Below, piece by piece: positions 25,497 through 34,851 of a stretch of DNA of 64,000 nt. The notes under the pieces were generated by a model. It was not told where the DNA came from. It was given only the letters and a program-made list of their open reading frames with translations, and searched no databases. The stretch comes from Ardenticatenaceae bacterium (GTDB taxonomy: Bacteria > Chloroflexota > Anaerolineae > Promineifilales > Promineifilaceae). How positions within the stretch are numbered: position 1 is the stretch's first letter; every line of letters begins with the position of its first letter. Location of the stretch: contig WYBM01000106.1 of NCBI GenBank assembly GCA_011525915.1, positions 1-64,000 on the forward strand. Reading direction: 5' to 3'. The position numbers and the translations under genes are program-made.

Positions 25497-26810
25497 ATGG
25501 AAAGCTACCAGCGATGGCCGTTTTTACCGGCCACTATGCGCACACCAGAACAAAACAGGCAGTGGTGGGAACATTGCTTTCAGGTCACGCTGCCGGTGGA
25601 AAATTTTGCTAATGCGGTGGGGTCTACGGCCGTTATTGGGCAACAAGGCAACGGCAAAACCACAGCCCTGGACTATGTGATGAGCCAGGTTGGTGGGCAG
25701 TCGCTCCTGGTACGTTACCCCAGCCAAAACTGGCCCCACAGCCCGCGCCCCAAAATGCCTGGAAAAGGGCATATCAGCCAGATCATGGCCTTGGTGGCGG
25801 CCGGGGTTGTTCATGTGATGGAAACAGAACCGGGACGTTATACGGCCGTGCAGACCAACCCTTTGCAGCAAGAATTTCTCTGTTGGCTGGTGGAAAAATA
25901 TCTAGGCCGGCGGAATCTGGTGCGGCTGGCTTACCGGTTACAACAGACCCGTCAGACGACGTTGGCCGTCCCAGAACAGTTCAACGAGGTCTATGCTTCT
26001 GATGAGGATGAAGCAGAGGTTTGGGGGCAGATCGGTGAATCGGCTGATCTGGTGCAGGCGTTGGGCTTTAAACACATTGCGTTGTTGATAGATTTGAACG
26101 AAATGGAAATGTCTGATCACCTGACTGACTTAATCAGCCTGTTTTCCAGGCTGGACTTGCTGGAACATCCAGGCTGGTCGGTTCGGGCGGCGCTGCCCCA
26201 AACAGACGTCACTCGTCAGCAAGTGCTTCATGCGGTGAACGGCCGTCTTCACCCTATCCGCCTGGAATACACCAACGAGGAGATACAGGCTATTGTTTCG
26301 CGTCATTTGCAGGCGGCCACTGACGGCCGTGTACGTACCTTGGAGATGCTGACAGATACGGCCGTGTTAGCCCGCGCTCGCCAGGAATTACAGGTGCTCT
26401 ATGGCACCCAAACGCTGGCTGGTTGGCTGAACTGGGCCGAGACGCTCCTCAATCTGGCAGCAACTGGCTGCGAATTTGAAGATGCGGCACTTTCACAAAC
26501 AGATAAAGTTGTGCTCACCTACTACAAAAGGCACATGGTATTGCGCCTGGATGAAGGCAAACAAGGCGTATGGCGTGGCCCCCAATACATTCCTCTGGAA
26601 GGCCAGCCGTTTGAGCTGATGAAGAAGTTGTTTGGCGCACGAGGACGGCCGTCTCCCGACGCCCTGTTTCAGGTTGCCGGCAGCGTCGCCAATCTGAACA
26701 CACTCGCCAACCGCCTGCGTGAAAAGGTTGAACCCGTGAAGGGGAAAACCAACGTCTACATTCAAAACCGCCGCGAACAGGGTTATTGGTTAGAAAACTT
26801 TATGATTTAG
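25497..26810 (+). CDS. P-loop ATPase with C-terminal OmpR-type winged helix
   Basis: A 437-residue protein. Residues 48-56 (GQQGNGKTT) are a Walker A motif, and HIALLIDLNEME near residue 194 is a likely Walker B. The final 80 residues match the OmpR/PhoB winged helix in pattern: YIPLEGQPFELMKKLFG, an ALFQVAGS turn, NTLANRLREKVEP, then a hairpin ending EQGYWLENF. It could thus be a nucleotide-dependent transcription factor. OmpR-type domains bind 11-bp direct repeats, and exactly such repeats precede the next gene and the 34999 unit. The middle region resembles the ATPase at 26938 (GFKHIALLIDL versus GFTQIYLLIDV). GTG 25494 is an alternative start. Confidence 0.65.
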   Translation: MESYQRWPFLPATMRTPEQNRQWWEHCFQVTLPVENFANAVGSTAVIGQQGNGKTTALDYVMSQVGGQSLLVRYPSQNWPHSPRPKMPGKGHISQIMALVAAGVVHVMETEPGRYTAVQTNPLQQEFLCWLVEKYLGRRNLVRLAYRLQQTRQTTLAVPEQFNEVYASDEDEAEVWGQIGESADLVQALGFKHIALLIDLNEMEMSDHLTDLISLFSRLDLLEHPGWSVRAALPQTDVTRQQVLHAVNGRLHPIRLEYTNEEIQAIVSRHLQAATDGRVRTLEMLTDTAVLARARQELQVLYGTQTLAGWLNWAETLLNLAATGCEFEDAALSQTDKVVLTYYKRHMVLRLDEGKQGVWRGPQYIPLEGQPFELMKKLFGARGRPSPDALFQVAGSVANLNTLANRLREKVEPVKGKTNVYIQNRREQGYWLENFMI

Positions 26811-26835
26811 CCCCATTTCTGGTGCAGAACCGGTT

Positions 26836-26889
26836 TGTCAGACAGTTGTCAGACAGTTGTGCACGTTCTGTCTTCAGGTGACGTATAAT
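26836..26889 (+). promoter_or_regulatory. Activator-type promoter with 11-bp direct repeats
   Basis: TGTCAGAC at 26836-26843 and again at 26847-26854, with weaker copies at 26858 (TGTGCACG) and 26869 (TGTCTTCA), all on an 11-bp period. TATAAT follows at 26884-26889 without a consensus -35. The geometry is that of OmpR/PhoB-activated promoters. The strong pair recurs at 34852-34870. Confidence 0.65.
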
Positions 26890-26937
26890 TTTTCTACGCT
26901 GTTATTGATAAATTGGTTAAAGTAAGGTCAAACGACA

Positions 26938-28221
26938 TTGATCGCCGAAAACACCATGCCCACTGCACCCAGCAAAAAACGCGATTCTTCCAAACGGGAG
27001 CATTTGATCAAGCAAACATTAAAGTTAACGCATGATCCGTTTGCTTTTGCCACGGCGGAATTAGAATTATTAGTACACCCAGAAGATCCCCCCTTTTTTT
27101 CTTATTATGTTCCCCCGCCAACGGAGCCTGCCCAAAAAGAGCTGCTGGAAAGCCTGAGAAAGGCAAACCCCGTTTTTATTTTTGGGCCCTCTGGCAGTGG
27201 CAAAACGACTTTACGCTATATGTTGGAAGCGTTTTGCCGTGCTGTACCAGACAGCACACTGGTTGTGTCCCATACACTGGGTAAGACAGGTGCACCAGTG
27301 AATGAGGAAACGGCCGTCTGGCGCTCTTTAACCCAGGCATTGGCGACGGATCTCTTTGTACAGATAACGGAGCAATGGCACACACTGACCCATTTAGCGC
27401 CAGATATGGTGGAAAAGCTGGGCCATTTTTGGTATGAGGCCATTCCCCATTACGGCCGTAAACTGCGCCTGCACCTGGATCGTTACCAGTCCAACAGCCC
27501 GGTCGGCGTTTCTGCCTGGTGGACTACCTGGAAACGGGCGGCCGTGCGTTACACCCCCCTCACGCCAGCCCGCCAGATATTCTTTCAACAACTTCTAGCC
27601 CTGGAAGCAGCAGCCCCAACCCAAACCCAAACGTACCAAAAAACATTTTCCCGGGGTACACAACTGGCAAAAGAGATGGGCTTTACCCAAATCTACCTTT
27701 TAATCGATGTGGTAGACAGCCGCCAGCGGCAAAATCTACGACTAGAAAACCAGCTGACCTTATTATTACAAACCATCAACGCCCACTCACCCCCTGTTCC
27801 TCTCTATCCCAAACTATTCCTGCCTGAAAACTGGCAAGATCATGTCAATAAACTAGCAACTTCCCTGGACTGGTTGACCCCACAAACGCTCTCCGCCATA
27901 ATAAGATGGGATAAACCAGAAGCATTACACGCCCTTATCGCAAATCGGTTTCGTAGTGCAGGAAGTTGGATCAGAGGATTCAACACCATTGCTGGCCAGG
28001 AAATTGCCAACAGGCTAGAAGAGATGATGATCCAAACGGCCGATCAGTCACCTCGCCGCTTATTACAGCTAGCGAATCTACTTTTGGATGTTCATGCTAG
28101 TAGAGAGCCGGATGATTGGTTGGTGACGGCCGTAGATTGGAACACCATGTGCCAGCTTTGGAATGATGGCCCCCCCTTACCACCTTCCCTGACGATACCG
28201 ATACAAATTCCAGGGGAATAA
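26938..28221 (+). CDS. P-loop ATPase (paralogue-like, accessory locus)
   Basis: A 427-residue protein with Walker A GPSGSGKTT at residues 83-91 and a probable Walker B, IYLLIDVVD, near residue 257. The N-terminus is basic and low-complexity, then DPFAFATAELE and FFSYYVPPP. The second half is helical and includes SPRRLLQLANLLLDVH. The central GFTQIYLLIDV parallels the preceding ATPase, suggesting a duplicated core without the winged helix. The TTG at 26938 has AAGGT nine bases upstream; ATG 26956 lacks a ribosome site. Its stop lies two bases before the next ATG, implying translational coupling. The cellular function is unknown. Confidence 0.65.
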   Translation: MIAENTMPTAPSKKRDSSKREHLIKQTLKLTHDPFAFATAELELLVHPEDPPFFSYYVPPPTEPAQKELLESLRKANPVFIFGPSGSGKTTLRYMLEAFCRAVPDSTLVVSHTLGKTGAPVNEETAVWRSLTQALATDLFVQITEQWHTLTHLAPDMVEKLGHFWYEAIPHYGRKLRLHLDRYQSNSPVGVSAWWTTWKRAAVRYTPLTPARQIFFQQLLALEAAAPTQTQTYQKTFSRGTQLAKEMGFTQIYLLIDVVDSRQRQNLRLENQLTLLLQTINAHSPPVPLYPKLFLPENWQDHVNKLATSLDWLTPQTLSAIIRWDKPEALHALIANRFRSAGSWIRGFNTIAGQEIANRLEEMMIQTADQSPRRLLQLANLLLDVHASREPDDWLVTAVDWNTMCQLWNDGPPLPPSLTIPIQIPGE

Positions 28222-28223
28222 CC

Positions 28224-29738
28224 ATGACCCAACCCATTGACATACGTCTTCCATTTAACGAAAACCACTATGTCGAACGCCCGCTTAAGCTGGCAGAGGT
28301 CACCCGGTGGCTCACTGAAACCCAAAACAGAGTTCTCCTTATTACCAGCCCCCCGGCTACGGGTAAAACCTGGTTCATGCGGGATGTGCAGCGTTTATTT
28401 GACCAGAGAGGTGATGTCCTTGTTTTTTGGATTGATGTCAAAACGCTGCTGCCACAAATGGTCCCTCTTGCTGAAAACAAACAAGGTATTGACTGGTACA
28501 AACTCAATATATGGGTACAGCACTTTGCGCAAGAGCTGCAAAACAAGTGTGATAAAGTTCCAGATTTTCAGCCAGAAATGGACGAAGGCGAATATATTGA
28601 AATAGCCATGCGTGAACTGTGCCGCCAATGCTATCCGGATAAACAAGTCATCATCTTGGTAGATCAGGGGGACGAGGTCATTGCTGAAAGTTGGGATCTC
28701 TTTGAACGGAAAATTCTAGAGCGCTTTTTTTCTGAAAAATCAGTACGGTTTGTCATTGCCTTCCGCAAAGGGCAAACGCTGCATTCCCCATCCATCAAGT
28801 TTGCCAAAGAAGAAAATGACATCGTGCTGGGCACTTTTTCTAATGAAGACAAAAACATTAACCTGGGTGAAGCGCAAATTGAAAAGCTGATTCAAGATCT
28901 ACCAGAAACCAAAACAAGCGTGCAAGCGCTGTTCAATTCAATTCCCACCTATAAACATAATCACTCTGGTCTTAACACCTTTCTCTACCGCTATGCGGCC
29001 CAAAACCTGCCACTGCCCCTCACGCCTGACAGTCTGAAAGCAGCCCTGATCTCGATCAACCCCCTGATTGCCGGAGAGATTGATGAACTGATGACATTGT
29101 TAGAAGGCATTTCTGATTTTCCTGATATGTGGTCAGCAGATGAATGGGCCGCACGCCAAAATATCTCCTCTGCCGAAGTTAGTAAGCAAATTCAAAAATT
29201 GATTGACTATGAACTCCTCACGAACCCGCTTACCAACAGGTATATCCTTTTAGACGGCCTACGCGAATTTATTTGGGCTGTTTTAAAAACCACCTCTACG
29301 ATCTCTTTGCAAACTCGAGCGGTAAACACCGCACACGTTGTTGACGCCATCAGGCAAATGACCGAGGTAAAAGCGGCGAATATACAAATTCAGGCCGATG
29401 AGACCAGTTCGTCTATTACCCTGACCATATCTTCGGAAATGGCCTACCGTCTCTGGGCACTTTTCCGGCAAAACAGTCCTCTAATGCAGAGAAATCAAAT
29501 TGTAGACTTTCACTATCCAACCTTTAGATCATTGATGGACCAGATCGAATACTACTTTAATGAGGATGAATTAAGGGAGCTCTGCCTCTGTATAGGGGTT
29601 CCTTACGAGAGACTCGATGGCCATAATGTGCGCCGAAAAATTTTCGAGCTGGTCAATTTTTGCAAACGCCACGGATTATTAGAGACCCTATTTACTTGTT
29701 TGCAGGAAACCCGCTCATTTGTAGATTGGCGACCTTAG
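28224..29738 (+). CDS. P-loop NTPase with C-terminal effector-associated (EAD-like) domain
   Basis: A 504-residue protein. Walker A is SPPATGKT (residues 42-49), in which the usual first Gly is Ser. Walker B is QVIILVDQGDEV near residue 153. A winged-helix-like region follows (about 300-350, AARQNISSAEVSKQIQKLIDYELL). The final 75 residues fit the death-fold EAD pattern known from STAND and other conflict systems: FNEDELRELCLCIGVPYERL, VRRKIFELVNFCKRHGLL, then the terminal DWRP. EADs recruit effectors by homotypic contacts. The gene is AT-richer than its neighbours and lacks the ACGGCCGT octamer, suggesting recent acquisition. Confidence 0.68.
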   Translation: MTQPIDIRLPFNENHYVERPLKLAEVTRWLTETQNRVLLITSPPATGKTWFMRDVQRLFDQRGDVLVFWIDVKTLLPQMVPLAENKQGIDWYKLNIWVQHFAQELQNKCDKVPDFQPEMDEGEYIEIAMRELCRQCYPDKQVIILVDQGDEVIAESWDLFERKILERFFSEKSVRFVIAFRKGQTLHSPSIKFAKEENDIVLGTFSNEDKNINLGEAQIEKLIQDLPETKTSVQALFNSIPTYKHNHSGLNTFLYRYAAQNLPLPLTPDSLKAALISINPLIAGEIDELMTLLEGISDFPDMWSADEWAARQNISSAEVSKQIQKLIDYELLTNPLTNRYILLDGLREFIWAVLKTTSTISLQTRAVNTAHVVDAIRQMTEVKAANIQIQADETSSSITLTISSEMAYRLWALFRQNSPLMQRNQIVDFHYPTFRSLMDQIEYYFNEDELRELCLCIGVPYERLDGHNVRRKIFELVNFCKRHGLLETLFTCLQETRSFVDWRP

Positions 29739-29808
29739 ATTTGCCATGATAAACCGGGCTTTTCAACAAAACCGGTTTCTCCATGAATGATGGTTCAGGA
29801 GAGAAAAG

Positions 29809-32800
29809 ATGGGTACCAGACGCTCATTTGCACTGATTAAACGCCCCACACACCTGGTAAGCCGCCAGGAGGAAATGAAACGTATTCACCAGGCGATCTT
29901 TGCGCCCGGCGATAGCTGCCGCCTGGTACTGGTGGAAGGGATTGGGGGCATGGGTAAGTCACGCCTGGTAGAGGAGACGTTGCGCCGTTTGGGGAATAAG
30001 GCGATGCACGAGGTGTATGGCGTACCCCGCCCAGAAAATGATTGGAGCCAGCAAACGGCCGCACAACAAATTCTGATCTCTGACCTGATTGATTTTACAG
30101 ACATTCGTCTGCACACCCGTGAGTTTTTTATGGAAAAGCTGGCCGATCCGCTGCTGTGGGACGGCCGTATCCCTTTCCACCAATACACCACCGCCCGCGC
30201 TCGCTACCAGAGTACCGCCCGCTTTGGCGCAGCCTTCACTGTCCTTGAACCGTTAGCCATCGCCGCCGAAAAAGCGTTCTGGCAAGACTTCCAACAGGCT
30301 GCCGCCAACCGTCGTCTGGTCATTCCCATGGATACCACAGAACAGTTAGCCAACTTCAGTTCCGAATGGCTGATAGAACGGCAGCTGATTAAACCCGAAG
30401 AAACGCTCTTTAACACCCAACAATGGCTGCTGGAACAAATTCGTGCTGGAAACTTTGCTAACATCACACTGCTCGTCGCCGGCCGCAAACGAAGAGGCGC
30501 CCCTTATTTTGATATGTTAAAAGCTGTTGCTGCCGAAACCGCCTGTGAACTGGTTTCCATCAACCTGGAACCGTTCACCGAGCAGGAAACACGTGATTAC
30601 ATTGCAGCCATCAGCCTTAAACTCTCCCCGGACGCCCCAGAAACAGCCGCCTCGGCCGAATTTTTAGAATGGCTCGGCCAGGAAGAGGAACGACTCAAAG
30701 TGCTGCACCTTTGCACCGGCGGCCACCCCATCCGCCTCTCGCTCTACCTGGATGTCATGGACAAAAGCGCCTCCATCCCACCGCCCCTACGCCAATCATG
30801 GGCTGACCTGCAAGCCAAAATTGGCGGCTCAGCAGAGCGATTAGACGAAGTGCAGCGAGAAATTGAGCGCGAGTTCATTAAACTCCTCTTTGCCTACCAG
30901 AATGACTTGCCCACCCAGATTTTACGCACCCTGGTGCGTACCCGGCGCGGCCTGAATGCGGAGCAGCTTCATTTTGTTTTAGACAGCCCACCTGATCAGC
31001 GTGTGGCCGAGTGGCAGCCAAACCCAGGCCGTTTGCAGGAGATTAAACAAGCGTTACAGGAAATTCATGGTCTTTCCCTTGTGAAAAGTAAACCAGGCGG
31101 GCATACCGGTTTGCAAGATGAGATGTATGGCATCTATGCCAATGGCATGGCGGCCGACCCACAGGACAAAGAAAATGAGAAAAAGGCGCGGCAGAACCTG
31201 TATAAAAAACTGCGGACATGGACTGGGTACGAACGAGAAAAACTGGACAAGGCAGATGAACAATATGTACGAGATGATCTGGCAGGTATTCGCCCCGAAC
31301 GGCCGTCACGCATACTGCAAACCCACCTGCCCCCCATTTCCCCCCGCGAAGAACGGCAGCGGGCCGACATAGCCCGCAAACAAACAGATGCCGCCCTGGA
31401 ATATCTGCATTACACCCTGCTCATAGACGCCAACCTGCACTTCAACGACACCTATTACATTTTTGCCAACGAACGTGTGAGCGCCTACCAGGAAACAACG
31501 CTAGCGATGGTGCAGGCTGAAATGTGGCGCATTTTAAACGATGACGCCACCTTCCTCTTTATGGAGATGCACGAGCGGCCGCGTGTTGGCCGGCCGTCAG
31601 AAGATTTAAAAACGATCTTGCGCCGTGCCGCCCAAACCGACGACGCCGTGAAGTGGATCATTCGTTTTATCTTGCAAGAGAAATACCACCGGGCCATTGA
31701 ACTGGCCGACGGCATTGAGCACGCGTCAGCGGCTCTGACACATGAACCCGACCGCCACGCCTGGACCCACACCCTGGCCAGAGGTGAACGAAGCTGCTGG
31801 CGAGAAAAAGCCGTCATTTACACTGGCAAAGACATTCAACAAGCCTTAGACGAACTGGGGCAGAAAGCAAAAGATTTAAAAAAGCTCAGTGAAGCAGATC
31901 AAGTGACGATGGCCCTTGAAGACCGCGAGGAGTACGGTTTTATAGGCCACCCGGCTGAGCAACGTCTCCTGTTTGTGCTGTCGCTTACTTACAACCATTT
32001 AGGGTATGGCCAGACCACGTTGGGCCAGTTTCAGAAAGCTGCGCGTACCTACGCTGAAAGCCTGAAATATACCCGCCAACTCCCCCCAAACTCGGTAAAG
32101 GCGCATGAAGCCTCTGTCCGTAACAACCTCTCTCGTGCGCTGGTGGAGATGGGCATGAAACGGTCTATTCGTGTCTGCCGTGATGGGCTGGAACTGCGTA
32201 CCCAGGTGGGTGATTGGCTGCCTATTGCTTATTCTCTGAATACGCTGGGGCTGATTATGAATGACCTGTACCGGCCCAGAGAAGCGGTGGAGTACTGCGC
32301 CCGTGCGTATGCTATTGCCAGCAACATAGGCGATGACCGTCTCATTGGCCTCTCATTGACACAGTTAGGTGAATCGCTGCGGCGGCTGGCCCAGGCAGAC
32401 CCTAAACCAGAAGAGGGTGCCGAGGAAATTTTCCGCGAAGCGGAATCTGCTTTGGGGCAGGCGCTGGCCATCTTCCAAAGGAGTGAAGAAAAGGTGCGCC
32501 TGATTGAAGCACACATTGAAATTGGCTGCCTTTACCGCGACTGGCTTAACGATAAAGACAAAATAGAGCTGCCAGACATCTGGAAACGCCATTTTACAAA
32601 CGCAGAGGGGTACTTAAAGACAGCCATTGATGAAGCCCATCAGCGGAAGCTGGCCCGGCTGGAGCTGGACGCCCGTGTGAATCTGGCCTGGGTTTATTTC
32701 CGAGCCGGAGAAGGGGAGCAGGCTGTACAGGAATTGGAAAAGGCCACGGTCATGGTAGCCGAGGTGGAACCGGGGGTGTTATTGGTAAAGGGCCAACTCC

Positions 32801-33234
32801 CACCGCTGCGGGCTAACCATCCTACGCACTATTTTAAGCAGTTGAGCAAAATCTATGGGTTACACGGCCGTCTCAAACTAAAAGCTTTTGCCGCCTTGTC
32901 AGCTGAACAGAAAGGGGGATTTGTCGGCGGCCGTGACCGAATGCCAGAAAACAGCGCCCAGATATTAAGCGAGGCGGCCGAAAATTACGTGCAGTCGTTG
33001 GGGTATGCAGAACTATTCTTGCCCCGTTCTGAATCATTGACCACCATTTACAACGAGCTGTATGACCACATGAAAAAGATGAACCAGAGCGAATTGACTA
33101 CCTTTTATCGTGCGGAACAGCAGGCGACGCAAGATTACCGCATAGCGGAGATCAGAATTGAAAATTTTGGCCTGCTGCGTAGTTTTCTGCTGGATAATTT
33201 CGGTGACTATTACAACGCAGATGTAACCGCGTAA
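29809..33234 (+). CDS. STAND-type NTPase with TPR array
   Basis: A 1141-residue signal-transduction ATPase. Residues 1-30 hold the STAND entry motif (THLVSRQEEMKRIHQAI), followed by P-loop GIGGMGKSR (44-52), a Walker-B-like LVIPMDTTEQL near 175 and a GxP-type motif CTGGHPIRLSLYL near 307. A helical linker leads to TPR-like repeats from about 700 to 1050 (for example LSLTYNHLGYGQTTLGQFQKAARTY and YSLNTLGLIMNDLYRPREAVEYCARAYAIA). No nuclease, TIR or protease effector domain is fused, so the effector is presumably separate. GGAG lies upstream of the ATG; the radical SAM gene follows by 20 bp. A ligand-triggered switch is inferred from the family. Confidence 0.82.
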   Translation: MGTRRSFALIKRPTHLVSRQEEMKRIHQAIFAPGDSCRLVLVEGIGGMGKSRLVEETLRRLGNKAMHEVYGVPRPENDWSQQTAAQQILISDLIDFTDIRLHTREFFMEKLADPLLWDGRIPFHQYTTARARYQSTARFGAAFTVLEPLAIAAEKAFWQDFQQAAANRRLVIPMDTTEQLANFSSEWLIERQLIKPEETLFNTQQWLLEQIRAGNFANITLLVAGRKRRGAPYFDMLKAVAAETACELVSINLEPFTEQETRDYIAAISLKLSPDAPETAASAEFLEWLGQEEERLKVLHLCTGGHPIRLSLYLDVMDKSASIPPPLRQSWADLQAKIGGSAERLDEVQREIEREFIKLLFAYQNDLPTQILRTLVRTRRGLNAEQLHFVLDSPPDQRVAEWQPNPGRLQEIKQALQEIHGLSLVKSKPGGHTGLQDEMYGIYANGMAADPQDKENEKKARQNLYKKLRTWTGYEREKLDKADEQYVRDDLAGIRPERPSRILQTHLPPISPREERQRADIARKQTDAALEYLHYTLLIDANLHFNDTYYIFANERVSAYQETTLAMVQAEMWRILNDDATFLFMEMHERPRVGRPSEDLKTILRRAAQTDDAVKWIIRFILQEKYHRAIELADGIEHASAALTHEPDRHAWTHTLARGERSCWREKAVIYTGKDIQQALDELGQKAKDLKKLSEADQVTMALEDREEYGFIGHPAEQRLLFVLSLTYNHLGYGQTTLGQFQKAARTYAESLKYTRQLPPNSVKAHEASVRNNLSRALVEMGMKRSIRVCRDGLELRTQVGDWLPIAYSLNTLGLIMNDLYRPREAVEYCARAYAIASNIGDDRLIGLSLTQLGESLRRLAQADPKPEEGAEEIFREAESALGQALAIFQRSEEKVRLIEAHIEIGCLYRDWLNDKDKIELPDIWKRHFTNAEGYLKTAIDEAHQRKLARLELDARVNLAWVYFRAGEGEQAVQELEKATVMVAEVEPGVLLVKGQLPPLRANHPTHYFKQLSKIYGLHGRLKLKAFAALSAEQKGGFVGGRDRMPENSAQILSEAAENYVQSLGYAELFLPRSESLTTIYNELYDHMKKMNQSELTTFYRAEQQATQDYRIAEIRIENFGLLRSFLLDNFGDYYNADVTA

Positions 33235-33254
33235 CTCACTAAAAGGCGCCTTTC

Positions 33255-34766
33255 ATGGACAGCTACCCCCTCCTGTTAACCCAAGAGCAAACCGAACAAG
33301 ATGATGATTGTGCCTGCCCAGACAAAGCGTTTGTACTGGCGTTTGATTATGCGGCCACAGAAGTAGACAATGATTGTGCCTGCCCAGATAGAGGGTGGGG
33401 GGTAACACCGATGGAAACCAGTGACACGGCCGTGGCCACCCCCTTCATCACCACGCCCCACACCCACACTCAGCCCCTTACCGCCGAACATACACTGGTC
33501 TACAGCCCCTATGCGCCGGGGGGGCCCAGTGTGCTGAACCAGGCAGCGTATACTCGTTGGCAGGCATTCCACCACCCCCAACCCTTGCTGCCACAGGAGA
33601 TAGATGTTGAACTGCTGGAACAGGCTTTGCTGCAGCCATCTCAGGCCGCTTTTCAGCCCCAGCACCGCACGCCACAAACACTTACCGCCTGGCTGCATGT
33701 CACCAATGCCTGCAACCTGGACTGCCCCTACTGCTACGTGCGCAAATCTTCGGCGCGTATGGACAAGGCCACCGGGTTAAACGCGCTTAAACAGATATTT
33801 TTTACAGCCCAAACACACGGCTTCAAACGGGTCAAGCTCAAATACGCTGGCGGTGAAGCCACCTTGCACTTTGCATTGATACGCCGGTTACACACCGCCG
33901 CCCTGGAAATGGCCGCCGACCACGGCCTGGAGTTACGCGAAGTGGTGTTGAGCAACGGTGTGCGCCTGCGCCCAGAAGATGCAGACTGGCTGGCGGCCGA
34001 GGGCGTGAAGTTGATGGTCTCCCTGGATGGTGTGGGCGAGACTCATGACCGGCAACGGCCGTGGCGCGGCGGCGGCGCTACCTTTCACCATGTGGAAAAT
34101 ACCGTGGATAATGTTTTGCTGCCGCGAGGTATCAAACCAGATATTACCATCACCATCACCCGTTTAAACGCAGGCGGGGCGGCCGCGGCCGTTCGCTGGG
34201 CGTTGGCCCGTGACCTGCCCGTCAGCCTGAACTTCTACCGCCAAAACATCCTCAGTGCCAGCCGTCGGGAGCTAGACCTGGAAGAACAGGCCATCATTCA
34301 GGGCATGTTAGCCGCTTACGCCGAATTTGAAGCCGTGTTACCGGCACGGCCGTTTCTCAATGGCTTGTTAGACCGGGTGCAGGCCGAAGCGCATGCCCAC
34401 ACCTGCGGCGTGCAGCACAGCTACCTGGTTATCACCCACGAAGGCCATCTGGCCCAATGTCAGATGCACTTGAATCAGTCAGTATCACCGGCCATCACCG
34501 GCGACTTGCTGCCTATGGTGGCCGCCGGGCCTATTCAGAACCTGTCTGTCGATGAAAAAGAGGGCTGCCAGGCTTGCGAATTTCGCTACCGCTGCAGCGG
34601 CGGCTGTCCTCTGGAGACGTTCCGGGCCACCGGGCGTTGGGACGTGCAAAGCCCCCACTGCCACATCTATAAAACCCTCTTTCCGGCAGCCCTCCGCCTG
34701 GAAGGGCTGCGCCTGTTAAAGGTAAATAACCTCTTACAGGGGATCCCTCCCTCAATACACCGTTAA
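33255..34766 (+). CDS. Radical SAM/SPASM enzyme with N-terminal tandem CACPD motifs
   Basis: A 503-residue enzyme. The radical SAM cluster motif is CNLDCPYCYV (C-x3-C-x2-C, about residues 153-160), with the SAM-binding GGEA segment KLKYAGGEAT. The C-terminal SPASM region has CGVQHS, CQMH, CQACEFRYRCSGGCPLE and SPHCHIY, as in peptide maturases. The unusual part is the first 52 residues, where DDDCACPDKAF and DNDCACPDRGW occur 22 codons apart; the DNA repeats share 19 identical bases (33304-33322 and 33370-33388). This may be a fused substrate-like peptide, a metal site or a docking segment. An internal ATG (33411) would skip it. No separate precursor gene is evident. Confidence 0.8.
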   Translation: MDSYPLLLTQEQTEQDDDCACPDKAFVLAFDYAATEVDNDCACPDRGWGVTPMETSDTAVATPFITTPHTHTQPLTAEHTLVYSPYAPGGPSVLNQAAYTRWQAFHHPQPLLPQEIDVELLEQALLQPSQAAFQPQHRTPQTLTAWLHVTNACNLDCPYCYVRKSSARMDKATGLNALKQIFFTAQTHGFKRVKLKYAGGEATLHFALIRRLHTAALEMAADHGLELREVVLSNGVRLRPEDADWLAAEGVKLMVSLDGVGETHDRQRPWRGGGATFHHVENTVDNVLLPRGIKPDITITITRLNAGGAAAAVRWALARDLPVSLNFYRQNILSASRRELDLEEQAIIQGMLAAYAEFEAVLPARPFLNGLLDRVQAEAHAHTCGVQHSYLVITHEGHLAQCQMHLNQSVSPAITGDLLPMVAAGPIQNLSVDEKEGCQACEFRYRCSGGCPLETFRATGRWDVQSPHCHIYKTLFPAALRLEGLRLLKVNNLLQGIPPSIHR

Positions 34767-34851
34767 CTAAAAAACCAATTTTGTAGAAACCCCTACCCGG
34801 ATCGCCCCTCACGCTCTGAACAAAACTGTGCGCCACATTTAGATCAGGCCC

